In this document: positions 42,466-52,313 of the stretch, piece after piece
Layout of the letters: each line of letters starts with the position of its first letter
Position numbering within the stretch: the first letter of the stretch is position 1
Origin: Muribaculaceae bacterium
GTDB lineage: Bacteria; Bacteroidota; Bacteroidia; Bacteroidales; Muribaculaceae
Direction of reading: 5' to 3'
NCBI GenBank assembly: GCA_017451225.1
Contig: JAFSPZ010000010.1
Span: 1-64,000, forward strand
Length of the DNA: 64,000 nt
The notes under the pieces: generated by a model
Told to the model about the DNA's origin: nothing
Databases searched by the model: none
Seen by the model: the letters and a program-made list of their open reading frames with translations, nothing else
Translations under genes and position numbers: made by a program

Positions 42466-45400
42466 ATGATAAATTACAAGAAAATACTTTTTGTGGCCTT
42501 AACACTGATGGCGCTACCAGCCTTTCAGTTGCACGCCCAGGAAAGCGAAGTAACCGTAATTACCGAGAACACCGAGATTACCGAGAGCGCAAAGCAAGCT
42601 ATCCAACAAATTATTGCCGCCAACCTTCCCGAGAACATGGGAATTGGCACGCTTAAGGCTCGCAGCATTGATGCCTCTGGCGATTCCATCAAGGTTGATC
42701 TCAGTGAGAATTTCGGCGATGTACCTTTCACCACCGAGAGTGTTGACAAGCTGAAAAAAGACATCAAGTCGGCACTTGGCGAGGGATATGAAGACCACAA
42801 GGTTTACCTCACAATTGCGGGTAATCCCATCGAGAACTATTTCTCGGAATTTGACAACAGCTACAAGCGCAAGCACAACAGCTTTGTTAGTCCTGTCGAC
42901 GAGAATCGCAGTTACAAGAAAGGTCTGAGTGGAAACATCGTGGCAGTGTGGCCCAGTCACGGCTGGTATTTCGAGCCCAAGCTAAACCGCTGGGAATGGC
43001 AGCGCGCACGCATGTTCCAGACCGTTGAGGACATGTACACCCACAGTTACATGATACCCTATATCATTCCCATGCTCGAGAATGCGGGAGCCTATGTGTG
43101 GGACGCACGCGAGCGCGACACCCACAACTTTGGCGCAGTGGTCGACAACGACGGCGGCAATGCACAGAATGGCTACAACGAGCAAAACGGCAACAAGAAA
43201 TGGAAAGACGGCGAAGGCAAAGGCTTTGCCTACAACCGCGACAACTATCGTGACTTTGAGAACCCGTTTGAAGAGGGCACCTACCGCATGATAGAAACCG
43301 AAAAAGATAATAAGAAGATTTCCACAGCATCGTGGGACGTAGACATGCCTCAAGCTGGCACCTATGCCATCTATGTGACCTACAAGTCGCTCCCCAACAG
43401 TGCCCACGACGCTACCTATACAATCAACTCTTTGAACGGAACCCAGCAGTTCAAGGTCGACCAGTCGATGGCTGGCGGAGTGTGGGTTTACCTGGGCTCG
43501 TTTGAGCTCGCCAAAGGCATGAACAAGAACGTGGTGAGCCTGAGCAACCACAGCGCCGATAAGAAGGCAGTCATTACTGCCGATGCCATAAAGGTGGGTG
43601 GAGGCAAAGGCAACATTGTTCGCCGAGTAGCCCTTCCTACTCCCGAGAACAAAGCTATTGCCGAGAAAAACGAAGACACCAAATATCTGGGCAAAGAGGG
43701 CGTCGACTACCAGTATGTGGGCAGTGGCGATCATCCCTGGTTCCACTTGGGTTCACGTTACTTCCTCCAGTGGTCGGGATTCCCTCATGAGGTTTATTCC
43801 ACAAGCACTGGCATCAATGATTACGTTGACGACTACCGCAGCCGCGGTGAGTGGGTCAACTATCTTGCTGGCGGCAGTGATGTACTGCCTGGCAAAAAAG
43901 GTCTTAAAGTTCCTGTTGACGTGTCGTTCTGCCTTCACACCGATGCAGGCACCACAACCAACGACGACATCATTGGCACCCTTCTCATCTACTGCACAAC
44001 CAAGAACGGCAAGCAGTTTGGAAAATACGAGAACGGCACTCCACGCGAACTATCGCGCCAGTTTGCCAATATAGTATCGACCGAGGTTGTCAACGACATC
44101 CGCGCCAAATATGAGCCCAAGTGGACTCGTCGCGGAATGTGGGACAAGAGTTATTATGAGGCTCGCGTTCCCGAGGTTCCCGCTTTGCTCATGGAGTTGC
44201 TTTCTCATCAGAATTTCGCCGACATGAAATATGGCCTTGACCCAGAGTTCCGCTTTGACGTGAGCCGTTCGATTTATAAAGGCATAGCAAAATTCATCGC
44301 TAAGCGCGACCACCGCGAGTGCGTCATTCAACCACTTCCTGTGAACTCATTCACAATCAACAAGCTCAGCGACAACTTCTTCATGCTTAACTGGGAACCC
44401 ACTCCCGACCCCTTGTGCTCAAGCGCTATCGCAAAGAAATATGTTGTGATGGAGAAAGTTGGCATCAACGATGGCTTTAAGGAGATAGAAATTGTTGATG
44501 ACCCACACTATTCGATTCGCATCGACGACAACGAGATTCACAGCTTCAAGATTATAGCTATGAACGAGGGTGGCCGCAGTTTCCCAAGCGAGGAACTGTC
44601 AATTGGTGTTGCTAAAGACAGCAAGGGCGCCGTGATGGTGGTCAACAACTTCACCCGAGTGAGCGGTCCCGACTGGTTCGACAGCGGCAAGATGGCTGGA
44701 TTCTATGACGAAAAGGACCACGGCGTACCCTACATGGAGCAAATCAACTACCTGGGTTCGCAATTTGAGTTCCGCCGCAATCTTGAGTGGCGCGACGACG
44801 ACGCTCCAGGCTTTGGAGCCAGCCGCAGCAACCACGAGACCGAAAACATTGCCGGCAACACATTCAACTACCCCGCTCTTCACGGTGCAGCAATCATGAA
44901 AGCAGGATACTCGTTCGTTTCCACTAGTGTAAAAGCATTAGAGAATGGCGAGGTAGACCTCTCGGGCTATTGCGCTGTTGACATGATTATGGGTAAGCAA
45001 AAGGAGACTCCTACTGGACGTGGCGCGAAACCTTCTCGCTTCAAAGCTCTGACACCCGGCATCATGAACACATTGACCAATTACACCCGCAACGGCGGCA
45101 ATGTGCTGATGACGGGCGCCTATGTAGCCAGCGACATCTGGGACAAAGACAAGCCAGCGTCAAATGAAACAAACTTTGCGCAAAACGTGATGGGCTACAC
45201 TTGGGTAGACGGCCGTGCCACCCTACGTGGTGAGGCCTACAGCGTACCCAGTTCACTAAAGCTCAGCGATGGCATGAGCAACTTGAATTTCTACAACACG
45301 TTGAACAGCGATTTCTATGCAGTAGAGTCGCCCGACGCAATCAAGGCCAGCGACAGCCATGGAGCAACAATTCTGCGTTACAGCGAGAACAACATCCCCG

Positions 45401-45528
45401 CTGGCATCGCATCGAGCCGCAACGGCTACAAGACCGTGGTTGTGGGCTTCCCCTTCGAGACAATCAAGAATGAGAACGAGCGCAACGAGTTCATGGAACG
45501 CGTGCTTAAGTTCTTCTCCAACAATTAA
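42466..45528 (+). CDS. Secreted amidase-like protein with a golvesin-type domain
   Basis: About 1020 residues. The ATG at 42466 gives a good signal peptide (ILFVALTLMALPAFQLHAQ). An N-terminal alpha/beta domain (about 30-125) is followed by an Amidase_3-like catalytic region interrupted by a beta-sandwich: WPSHGWYFEPKLNRWEWQRA (His and Glu ligands), then a golvesin/xanthan-lyase-C-like sandwich (about 285-380, TASWDVDMPQAGTYAIYVTY), then VSFCLHTDAGTT (second His). The C-terminal half contains a fibronectin-like domain and a flavodoxin-like region (GGNVLMTGAYVAS). It probably releases peptides from peptidoglycan in the periplasm or outside. First gene of the salvage cluster. Confidence 0.8.
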   Translation: MINYKKILFVALTLMALPAFQLHAQESEVTVITENTEITESAKQAIQQIIAANLPENMGIGTLKARSIDASGDSIKVDLSENFGDVPFTTESVDKLKKDIKSALGEGYEDHKVYLTIAGNPIENYFSEFDNSYKRKHNSFVSPVDENRSYKKGLSGNIVAVWPSHGWYFEPKLNRWEWQRARMFQTVEDMYTHSYMIPYIIPMLENAGAYVWDARERDTHNFGAVVDNDGGNAQNGYNEQNGNKKWKDGEGKGFAYNRDNYRDFENPFEEGTYRMIETEKDNKKISTASWDVDMPQAGTYAIYVTYKSLPNSAHDATYTINSLNGTQQFKVDQSMAGGVWVYLGSFELAKGMNKNVVSLSNHSADKKAVITADAIKVGGGKGNIVRRVALPTPENKAIAEKNEDTKYLGKEGVDYQYVGSGDHPWFHLGSRYFLQWSGFPHEVYSTSTGINDYVDDYRSRGEWVNYLAGGSDVLPGKKGLKVPVDVSFCLHTDAGTTTNDDIIGTLLIYCTTKNGKQFGKYENGTPRELSRQFANIVSTEVVNDIRAKYEPKWTRRGMWDKSYYEARVPEVPALLMELLSHQNFADMKYGLDPEFRFDVSRSIYKGIAKFIAKRDHRECVIQPLPVNSFTINKLSDNFFMLNWEPTPDPLCSSAIAKKYVVMEKVGINDGFKEIEIVDDPHYSIRIDDNEIHSFKIIAMNEGGRSFPSEELSIGVAKDSKGAVMVVNNFTRVSGPDWFDSGKMAGFYDEKDHGVPYMEQINYLGSQFEFRRNLEWRDDDAPGFGASRSNHETENIAGNTFNYPALHGAAIMKAGYSFVSTSVKALENGEVDLSGYCAVDMIMGKQKETPTGRGAKPSRFKALTPGIMNTLTNYTRNGGNVLMTGAYVASDIWDKDKPASNETNFAQNVMGYTWVDGRATLRGEAYSVPSSLKLSDGMSNLNFYNTLNSDFYAVESPDAIKASDSHGATILRYSENNIPAGIASSRNGYKTVVVGFPFETIKNENERNEFMERVLKFFSNN

Positions 45529-45549
45529 TGACAAGCTATACCAAGTAAA

Positions 45550-46971
45550 ATGGAAGCGCCATTCCGCATACCAGTTGTCGTTTGCAACCAAACTGCAACC
45601 ATTACAAGTTGTGATGGTGACATACAGCTTGGTGCTCACTTTGATAACAACTGCAATTCATGGCTTCATTCGTTGAGAGTTTTTGACGGCGAGAAGTCAA
45701 ACTATGCGCTTTACATTTTACAGCCAACAAAAATCGAACTCGGCCACATGGCGTTGCGACGCATAATGAAGGTGGCACAAGACACCAATGCGGCTATGGT
45801 CTATTGTAACCATTACAATCGCAAGAGTGATACCTCACTTGTCAAGCATCCAGTTATAGACTGCCAAGAAGGATCACTGCGCGATGATTTCGATTTTGGG
45901 CCAGTAGTGCTGATTAGCAAAGATGCTTTATACAAAGCATGCACCGAAATAGATAAAGATATATTTCATCTACAACACTCAGGGTTCTATGCCGTAAGAT
46001 TGGCACTATCTCGCATTGGAAGAATTGTGCACATTCCTGAATTTCTCTATATTAGCGACGAGATTGACTCGCGCAGTAGTGGAGAACGCATCTTTGACTA
46101 TCAACTTGAGAGCGAAGCCGCGAAACAGAAAGAAATGGAAGCAGTGTGCACATGGCACTTGAAAAAAATAGGGGCTTACCTGGCTCCACAACAATATTGC
46201 AATGTGAATCTTACTCAAGGTGAATTTCCAGTTGAGTGCTCAATCATCATTCCTGTTCTCAACCGTGTGAAGGTCATTCGCGATGCCATTAAGAGTGTAC
46301 TAGCTCAAGAGGCACCTTTCAAGTTCAACCTCATCGTCATCGACAATCATTCAACCGACGGTACCAGCGAAGCTATCGATGAGTTTGCCGGCGACCCACG
46401 TCTCATTCACATCATTCCCGAGCGAAAAGACTTGGGCATTGGCGGATGCTGGAATCTGGGCATTTACAACGAGCGTTGCGGCCGCTTTGCGATAGGGCTT
46501 GACAGCGACGATTTGTTCGCTACGCCCTCGGCAATAGACACAATGGTAAAGAAGTTCTATGAGGACAACGCCGCCATGGTTGTGGGCAGCTACAAAGTTG
46601 TCAATAACGACTTGCAAGAAGTGCCACCGGGCACAATCGCTCACCGTGAATGGACAATGGAAAATGGGCGCAACAACCTGCTGCGCGTGAACGGAATTGG
46701 TGGTCCTCGCGCTTTCTTTACCCCCATATACAGGGAAATATGCCTGCCATGCAGCAGCTATGGCGAGGACTATGGCATGTGCCTGATGCTCTCTCGCCAC
46801 TATCGCGTGGGGCGTGTGTGGGACGTTATGACTCTTGCCCGCCGTGGTGATGACAACACCGACTCCAACCTCTCCATCGAGCAAGAGAACGCCTATAATA
46901 TCTACAAAGACCGCTTGCGCACTTGGGAAGTGCAAGCACGACAGGCTCTAAATCATTTAGAAAATCAATAA
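45550..46971 (+). CDS. Family 2 glycosyltransferase (first of tandem pair)
   Basis: 473 residues. The C-terminal GT-A domain (about 225-470) has CSIIIPVLNRVKVIRDAIKS, VIDNHSTDGTSEAI, GLDSDDLF (DxD-type metal site) and GEDYGMCLML (ED catalytic region). The N-terminal 200 residues resemble a second, truncated GT-A-like fold (MVYCNHYNRK, SLRDDFDFGPVV). No membrane segment or signal peptide. Donor and acceptor unknown. It is 21 bases after the amidase gene and 21 bases before its paralogue. Its presence in a degradation cluster is unexpected. Confidence 0.82.
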   Translation: MEAPFRIPVVVCNQTATITSCDGDIQLGAHFDNNCNSWLHSLRVFDGEKSNYALYILQPTKIELGHMALRRIMKVAQDTNAAMVYCNHYNRKSDTSLVKHPVIDCQEGSLRDDFDFGPVVLISKDALYKACTEIDKDIFHLQHSGFYAVRLALSRIGRIVHIPEFLYISDEIDSRSSGERIFDYQLESEAAKQKEMEAVCTWHLKKIGAYLAPQQYCNVNLTQGEFPVECSIIIPVLNRVKVIRDAIKSVLAQEAPFKFNLIVIDNHSTDGTSEAIDEFAGDPRLIHIIPERKDLGIGGCWNLGIYNERCGRFAIGLDSDDLFATPSAIDTMVKKFYEDNAAMVVGSYKVVNNDLQEVPPGTIAHREWTMENGRNNLLRVNGIGGPRAFFTPIYREICLPCSSYGEDYGMCLMLSRHYRVGRVWDVMTLARRGDDNTDSNLSIEQENAYNIYKDRLRTWEVQARQALNHLENQ

Positions 46972-46992
46972 TCAAAAAATAAATATACAACC

Positions 46993-48495
46993 ATGACAAA
47001 GATTAATTGTTTTATCCCCTTTGCCAACGCCGAGCAGGCACAGGCTACTGTTGATGGATTGAAGGGCAATCCAATAGTAAACAAAATCTTCTTGCTTGCC
47101 AACGAGGAAGCCCAGGGCACCATCGACGGCTGTGAAATGCTCAAGGTGAACAACCTCACATCTAGTGCCACTATCAAGGCTATCGCCGAGAAGAGCGACG
47201 CTTGCGTAACCATGCTTTACACCAAGTATGTAACGCTCAAGTTTGCGCCATTCGCCCTCGAGCGCTTCGTGAAGATTCTTGCCGACACACAAAGCGGTAT
47301 GGTCTATGCCGACCACTACAACGTGACCGACAAGGGCGCCGACAAGGCTCCCGTTATCGACTACCAAATGGGGTCGTTGCGCGACGACTTCGACTTTGGC
47401 TCAGTTCTCGTGTTCTGCGCCGAATGTTTCAAGAAATCAGCAGCTGCAATGAAAGCCGACTATGAATTTGCCGGCCTCTATGACTTGCGCCTCAAGTTGT
47501 CGCAGCGTTGTCCCATCACTCACATCAACGAGTTCCTTTACAGCGATGTTGAGCTTGACACCCGCAAGAGCGGCGAGAAGATTTTCGACTACGTTGATCC
47601 ACGCAACCGCGGCCGCCAAATCGAGATGGAAGCTGCCTGCACCGAGCACTTGAAAGAGATAGGTGGTTACTTGGCACCAACCAAGGTTGTTGGCGGCAAA
47701 GAAGTTCCCAACTTCAAACACATCGAGTTTGACCACGACAAGTTTGAGGTTGAAGCTACCGTAATGATTCCCGTGCGCAACCGCATCCGCACCATTCGCG
47801 ACGCCATCGACAGCGTTCTCAAGCAGAAGACAGACTTCAAGTTCAACCTCATGGTTGTCGACAACTTCTCGACCGACGGTACCCGCGAGGCAATCGCTGC
47901 CTACGACGACCCACGCCTAATCCATATCATCGCCGACCACTATGACATGGGAATTGGCGGTTACTGGAACCTTGCCGCTCATCACGAGAAAGCCGGTAAG
48001 TTTGTTGTTCAGCTCGATAGTGACGACATGTACAAAGACGAGAATACATTGCAGACCATGGTCAACGCCTTCTATGAGCAGAATGTGGCAATGGTAGTTG
48101 GAACTTACCTGATGACCGACATCGACTGCAACCCCATTCCTCCCGGTGTTATCGACCACAAGGAGTGGACACCAGAGAATGGCCGCAACAATGCTTTGCG
48201 CATTAATGGTCTGGGCGCTCCACGCGCCTTCTACACCCCAGTGCTGCGCGACGTGATGCTCCCCAACGTTAGTTATGGAGAGGACTATGCATTAGGTTTG
48301 AACATATCTCGCACCTACCAGATTGGACGTGTGTATGAGCCCGTTTACCTGTGCCGCCGCTGGGACGACAATAGCGATGCCAATGCCGATGTGGTGAAGA
48401 TGAACAATAACAACACTTACAAGGACCGCATGCGCACTTGGGAGCTTATGGCTCGCATCGCAATGAATAAAAAACAATGCTGTAAATGCTGCTAA
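46993..48495 (+). CDS. Family 2 glycosyltransferase (second of tandem pair)
   Basis: 500 residues, collinear with its upstream paralogue. The N-terminal GT-A-like half (MTKINCFIPFANAEQ, MVYADHYNVTD, SLRDDFDFGSVL) is better preserved here. The C-terminal GT2 domain has VMIPVRNRIRTIRDAIDS, VVDNFSTDGTREAI, QLDSDDMY and GEDYALGLNI. Cytosolic. The protein ends in an odd tail KKQCCKCC, four cysteines in five residues, encoded where the gene overlaps the next start by 10 bases. Confidence 0.82.
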   Translation: MTKINCFIPFANAEQAQATVDGLKGNPIVNKIFLLANEEAQGTIDGCEMLKVNNLTSSATIKAIAEKSDACVTMLYTKYVTLKFAPFALERFVKILADTQSGMVYADHYNVTDKGADKAPVIDYQMGSLRDDFDFGSVLVFCAECFKKSAAAMKADYEFAGLYDLRLKLSQRCPITHINEFLYSDVELDTRKSGEKIFDYVDPRNRGRQIEMEAACTEHLKEIGGYLAPTKVVGGKEVPNFKHIEFDHDKFEVEATVMIPVRNRIRTIRDAIDSVLKQKTDFKFNLMVVDNFSTDGTREAIAAYDDPRLIHIIADHYDMGIGGYWNLAAHHEKAGKFVVQLDSDDMYKDENTLQTMVNAFYEQNVAMVVGTYLMTDIDCNPIPPGVIDHKEWTPENGRNNALRINGLGAPRAFYTPVLRDVMLPNVSYGEDYALGLNISRTYQIGRVYEPVYLCRRWDDNSDANADVVKMNNNNTYKDRMRTWELMARIAMNKKQCCKCC

Positions 48496-49451
48496 TTGAG
48501 CACATAGACAAATTATTCTCGCGTCAACTGCTTAACTGGCAGCTGGTGCAAGACAACTATGCTGCACTTGACAGGCTTGCTACCCGTGAGATAGTAATCC
48601 CTGTTGGTGACAGCATGCAAGACTCGCACATTGTCTTGCAATACAACCCCGAGCGGTTGAGGTCGTCGTCGGCAAGTATCGACGACGCCTCACTCAAGGC
48701 TCGACCTTGCTTCCTGTGCAGCGAGAACCAGCCCAAGGAGCAAGAAACGGTGGTGTGGGACAACCGCTACAAAATTCAAGTGAACCCCTACCCCATCTTC
48801 TCGCGGCACCTCACCATCTCGGCTATTGAACACACTCCACAACGCATAGATGGACGCATTGTCGACATGATGAGCATTGCCCACCAACTGCCAGAACATG
48901 TAGTGTTCTACAATGGACCCAAAAGTGGTGCTTCGGCGCCCGACCACATGCATTTCCAGGCTGGATTGAGAAGCCAACTACCCATATGCAATGAACTATT
49001 CAATGCTACTATAAGTCTGTTTGATGCCAACGAGAAAGGACTCTTTGGAATCATCACCCAGTTGGGGCGACCTGTGTTTTACATTGAGGCTTTAAGCATA
49101 GAACAAGGCGAGGAGTGGTTTAACAGCCTGCTCAAGGAGTTGCCTGTAAAGAGAGGCCATGACGAACCACTACTTAATGTGCTTTGTTGGCATGATGGCA
49201 ACGGATGGTGTATAGCTGTGTTTCCACGCCGCAAGCACCGACCAGCATGTTATGGCACGGGTGAAGACCAGTTTATACTCAGTCCTGCATCGGTCGACAT
49301 GGGAGGTCTGTGGGCAGTGGCACGAGAGGAAGACTTCAACAACCTCACTCTTCATGACGTGATGCTCATCTATTTGGATGTGTGTCTATCGCCACAAGAT
49401 GTAGAGGAAATTTCTGAGAGATTAAGACAGTTTTATTATTCAAAAATATAA
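48486..49451 (+). CDS. DUF4922 protein, GalT/HIT-type nucleotidyltransferase or phosphorylase fold
   Basis: 321 residues, no signal peptide. It contains a CxxC pair (RPCFLCSENQ), NPYPIFSRHLTISAIEHTPQ and the catalytic-looking HMHFQ in SAPDHMHFQAGL. HxHxQ with an upstream CxxC is the pattern of GalT and Ap4A-phosphorylase members of the HIT superfamily, so it may transfer or phosphorolyse a nucleotide-activated sugar. This is by motif only; the family is annotated as unknown. It overlaps the second glycosyltransferase and lies 2 bases before the SpoIID-like gene, so the four are translated together. Confidence 0.7.
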   Translation: MLLIEHIDKLFSRQLLNWQLVQDNYAALDRLATREIVIPVGDSMQDSHIVLQYNPERLRSSSASIDDASLKARPCFLCSENQPKEQETVVWDNRYKIQVNPYPIFSRHLTISAIEHTPQRIDGRIVDMMSIAHQLPEHVVFYNGPKSGASAPDHMHFQAGLRSQLPICNELFNATISLFDANEKGLFGIITQLGRPVFYIEALSIEQGEEWFNSLLKELPVKRGHDEPLLNVLCWHDGNGWCIAVFPRRKHRPACYGTGEDQFILSPASVDMGGLWAVAREEDFNNLTLHDVMLIYLDVCLSPQDVEEISERLRQFYYSKI

Positions 49452-49453
49452 TT

Positions 49454-50779
49454 ATGGCACAAGTACCCCAAGTGAGAGTGGGCATAATGTCCGAACCAAT
49501 AGTTGAGTTTGAATTCAACGGTGACTATCGTGTAGGAGGTGAGAAAGTAACCGGCAACCACCTGGCTCGTTGCGTCGACGGTATGGTAGAGTGGAATGGC
49601 AAGAAATACAGTGACATTCTTTTTGAGCCCACCAATGTCGACACCGACTCGTTCACTCTCGAGAATGTGACGATAGGTGTGAGCTTCCATTGGAAGCGCA
49701 AGGAGAACCAGACTTTCCGAGGCGCTCTACATTTGATCGTGGAGAACGACTGTATCACCACAATCAACATACTTTCGGTAGAGGAATATCTACTGAGCGT
49801 CATTTCAAGCGAGATGAGTGCTAATGCCTCACTCGAACTGCTCAAGGCCCATGCCGTTATTTCTCGCAGCTGGCTCTTGGCTCAAATCCATAAGGACAAT
49901 GTGGCCACAGCGGCACATCCTGGACTGCATCAAGAGTATGAGACCAGCAACGAAGATGAAGAAATCAAGTGGTGGGACCGTGACGACCATGTAAACTTTG
50001 ACGTGTGCGCCGACGATCACTGCCAGCGCTATCAAGGCATAACACGGGCCTCGACCGAGGCTGTTAGACATGCCATCGAAGCCACATGGGGACAAGTGCT
50101 CATGTATGGCAGCGAGTTGTGCGATGCACGTTTCTCCAAGTCGTGCGGTGGTGTTTATGAGGAGTTTGAGAACTGTTGGCAAGATGACCATCACCCCTAT
50201 CTAGTTGCCCGTCGCGACGATGACGACGAGATGAACTTCCCCGACCTAACTCGCGAAGACAATGCGGCCGACTGGATTCTGTCGTCACCACATGCTCATT
50301 GCAACACCACCGACAAGGAAATTCTGTCGCAGGTGCTCAACGACTATGATCAGGAGACTACCGACTTCTACCGCTGGCGAGTGGAGTACACTCAAGAAGA
50401 AATAAGTCGCCTCATCAAGGAGCGCACTGGAGATGACTACGGACGCATCATCGACCTTGAGCCAGTTGCACGAGGCACTAGCGGAAGACTCTACAAACTT
50501 CGCATCGTGGGCGAAAAGATGACCAAAACCATTGGCAAGGAGCTCTCCATCCGCTATGCACTGTCGCCCTCATGTCTCTACAGCTCGGCTTTTATCGTTG
50601 AGAAAATCAACGAAGGCAAAGACGAATTCCCCGAAAAATTCATCTTGCGAGGAGCTGGATGGGGACACGGAGTAGGTCTGTGCCAGATAGGTGCCGCAGT
50701 GATGGGTGCAAAAGGCTATTACTATGACCAGATTTTGCTCCACTACTTCATCGATGCACAAATCAAAACAATCTACTAA
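49454..50779 (+). CDS. SpoIID/LytB-domain protein without an evident signal peptide
   Basis: 441 residues. The SpoIID signature is clear: ILSVEEYLLSVISSEMSANA (catalytic-type Glu in SEM), LLKAHAVISRSWLLAQ, CDARFSKSCGGVYEEF and RGAGWGHGVGLCQIGAAVMG. SpoIID is a lytic transglycosylase that cuts peptide-free glycan strands; LytB-like members enhance amidases. Sporulation is not expected in this phylum. The protein begins directly with RVGIMSEPIVEFEFNGDYRV and has no hydrophobic leader, so it may act in the cytosol or leave by another route. Located before ampG. Confidence 0.82.
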   Translation: MAQVPQVRVGIMSEPIVEFEFNGDYRVGGEKVTGNHLARCVDGMVEWNGKKYSDILFEPTNVDTDSFTLENVTIGVSFHWKRKENQTFRGALHLIVENDCITTINILSVEEYLLSVISSEMSANASLELLKAHAVISRSWLLAQIHKDNVATAAHPGLHQEYETSNEDEEIKWWDRDDHVNFDVCADDHCQRYQGITRASTEAVRHAIEATWGQVLMYGSELCDARFSKSCGGVYEEFENCWQDDHHPYLVARRDDDDEMNFPDLTREDNAADWILSSPHAHCNTTDKEILSQVLNDYDQETTDFYRWRVEYTQEEISRLIKERTGDDYGRIIDLEPVARGTSGRLYKLRIVGEKMTKTIGKELSIRYALSPSCLYSSAFIVEKINEGKDEFPEKFILRGAGWGHGVGLCQIGAAVMGAKGYYYDQILLHYFIDAQIKTIY

Positions 50780-50807
50780 TTAGCATTCACATCAAAACAA
50801 TATAACA

Positions 50808-52286
50808 ATGAGCGCATTAACAAAATTCAAACAAAGCCCTTGGGCATGGGTACCTACTCTGTATTTTGCCGAAGGCATACCATATTTTATTGTTAACAAC
50901 ATCTCAGTGTTGATGCTTGCTAAGATGGGGGTACCAAATGGACAGATGGCATTATTCACAAGTTTGTTATATCTTCCTTGGACCATAAAACCCTTCTGGA
51001 GCCCGTTTGTCGACATAATTAGGACAAAACGCTGGTGGGTTATTGCAATGCAAGTGCTGATGTCGATTGCGTTCATCTTGCTAACACTTGCTATGCCTCA
51101 TCCCGATGCAGCAACAATAGCCAGTGGTAAGACCCCTATTAGCATCTTCTATGTTACCCTTTTATTGTTCTCAATAGCCGCATTTGCCTCGGCAACCCAC
51201 GACATTGCAGCCGATGGTTTCTATATGCTGGCTCTTACACAGAAGAATCAAGCCGCCTTTGTTGGAATTCGTAGCACTTTCTATCGCTTGTCATCCATTT
51301 TTGGACAAGGTGTGCTGGTGTATATTGCAGGACGTATCGAAACCAGCACTGGCGATATCCCATACTCATGGCGAATAACATTACTTGTTACAGCAGTTCT
51401 CTTCTGCATTATTACTTTATATCACACATTCTTTATACCCAAACCGTCGACCGACGTCTCATCTCTTGCAAAAGATGGCAAAAAAGCTAACGCAAGCCAG
51501 ATTTTCACCGACTTGGGAGTGATGCTGATATTAGTGGCTTTAATTGGCCTTATTATTCCTTATATTATAATCTCTCTTTTATTGGCAAAAATAGGTATAC
51601 CTATCTTTAAGAATTACCTTGAGAAAGGAGCAGACTGGCTTTCTGGGTTCAGTGAGTTTGGACGCACATTTGTAACATTCTGTAAAAAGCCAGGCATTTG
51701 GCTTGCGATTATATTTATGTTACTTTATCGCTTGCCTGAGGCTTTCTTGATTAAAATGTGCACTCCATTCCTCGTTGCCGCTAAAAATGTGGGAGGTTTA
51801 GGACTGTCAACCGAGGGAGTGGGTATAGTATATGGTACCATCGGCGTGCTTTTCCTAACCATTGGCGGCATTCTAGGAGGTATCTACGCTTCAAAAGTTG
51901 GACTCAAAAAATCCTTATGGTGGATGGCTGCATGCATGACACTGCCATGTCTCACATTTGTATATCTTGCTATCTGGCAACCCGATAGTATTATCAACAT
52001 AAGTATTGCAGTGGCTATTGAACAGTTTGGTTACGGTTTCGGATTCACAGCTTATATGCTCTATATGATTTACTTCTCGGAGGGTGAATTCAAAACTTCA
52101 CATTATGCCATTTGCACAGCGTTCATGGCTTTGAGTATGATGATTCCCGGAATGTTTGCCGGCTACATACAAGAAGCAATTGGCTACGTGAACTTCTTCT
52201 GGATGGTAATAGCATGTTGCGTTGCAACACTAATAGTTACCTTCCTCGTAGACCGCAAGATTGATCCCGAGTACGGCCTCAAGTAA
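50808..52286 (+). CDS. ampG: AmpG-type muropeptide permease (MFS)
   Basis: 492 residues, about 12-14 membrane helices. AmpG-like motifs are present: LYFAEGIPYFIVNN at the start, LLYLPWTIKPFWSPFVD, SATHDIAADGFYML and YRLPEAFLIKM. AmpG brings GlcNAc-anhydroMurNAc (peptides) across the inner membrane for recycling. The neighbours (namZ, murK, murQ) support a muropeptide or amino-sugar substrate. A longer loop between helices 6 and 7 includes an extra hydrophobic pair (MLILVALIGLIIPYIIISLL). Cotranscribed. Confidence 0.85.
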   Translation: MSALTKFKQSPWAWVPTLYFAEGIPYFIVNNISVLMLAKMGVPNGQMALFTSLLYLPWTIKPFWSPFVDIIRTKRWWVIAMQVLMSIAFILLTLAMPHPDAATIASGKTPISIFYVTLLLFSIAAFASATHDIAADGFYMLALTQKNQAAFVGIRSTFYRLSSIFGQGVLVYIAGRIETSTGDIPYSWRITLLVTAVLFCIITLYHTFFIPKPSTDVSSLAKDGKKANASQIFTDLGVMLILVALIGLIIPYIIISLLLAKIGIPIFKNYLEKGADWLSGFSEFGRTFVTFCKKPGIWLAIIFMLLYRLPEAFLIKMCTPFLVAAKNVGGLGLSTEGVGIVYGTIGVLFLTIGGILGGIYASKVGLKKSLWWMAACMTLPCLTFVYLAIWQPDSIINISIAVAIEQFGYGFGFTAYMLYMIYFSEGEFKTSHYAICTAFMALSMMIPGMFAGYIQEAIGYVNFFWMVIACCVATLIVTFLVDRKIDPEYGLK

Positions 52287-52313
52287 TTCAAAGTTTTAAA
52301 ATAATAAACTAAT

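Noticed and set aside
43064..43746. Antisense ORFs opposite the 1020-residue amidase-like gene
   Set aside because: They are shadows of a real gene with intact motifs; the same applies to long antisense ORFs opposite the fumarase and C10 protease genes.
49454..50779. A sporulation gene
   Set aside because: SpoIID-type domains are widespread in non-sporulating Bacteroidota, and all neighbours are peptidoglycan-salvage genes.
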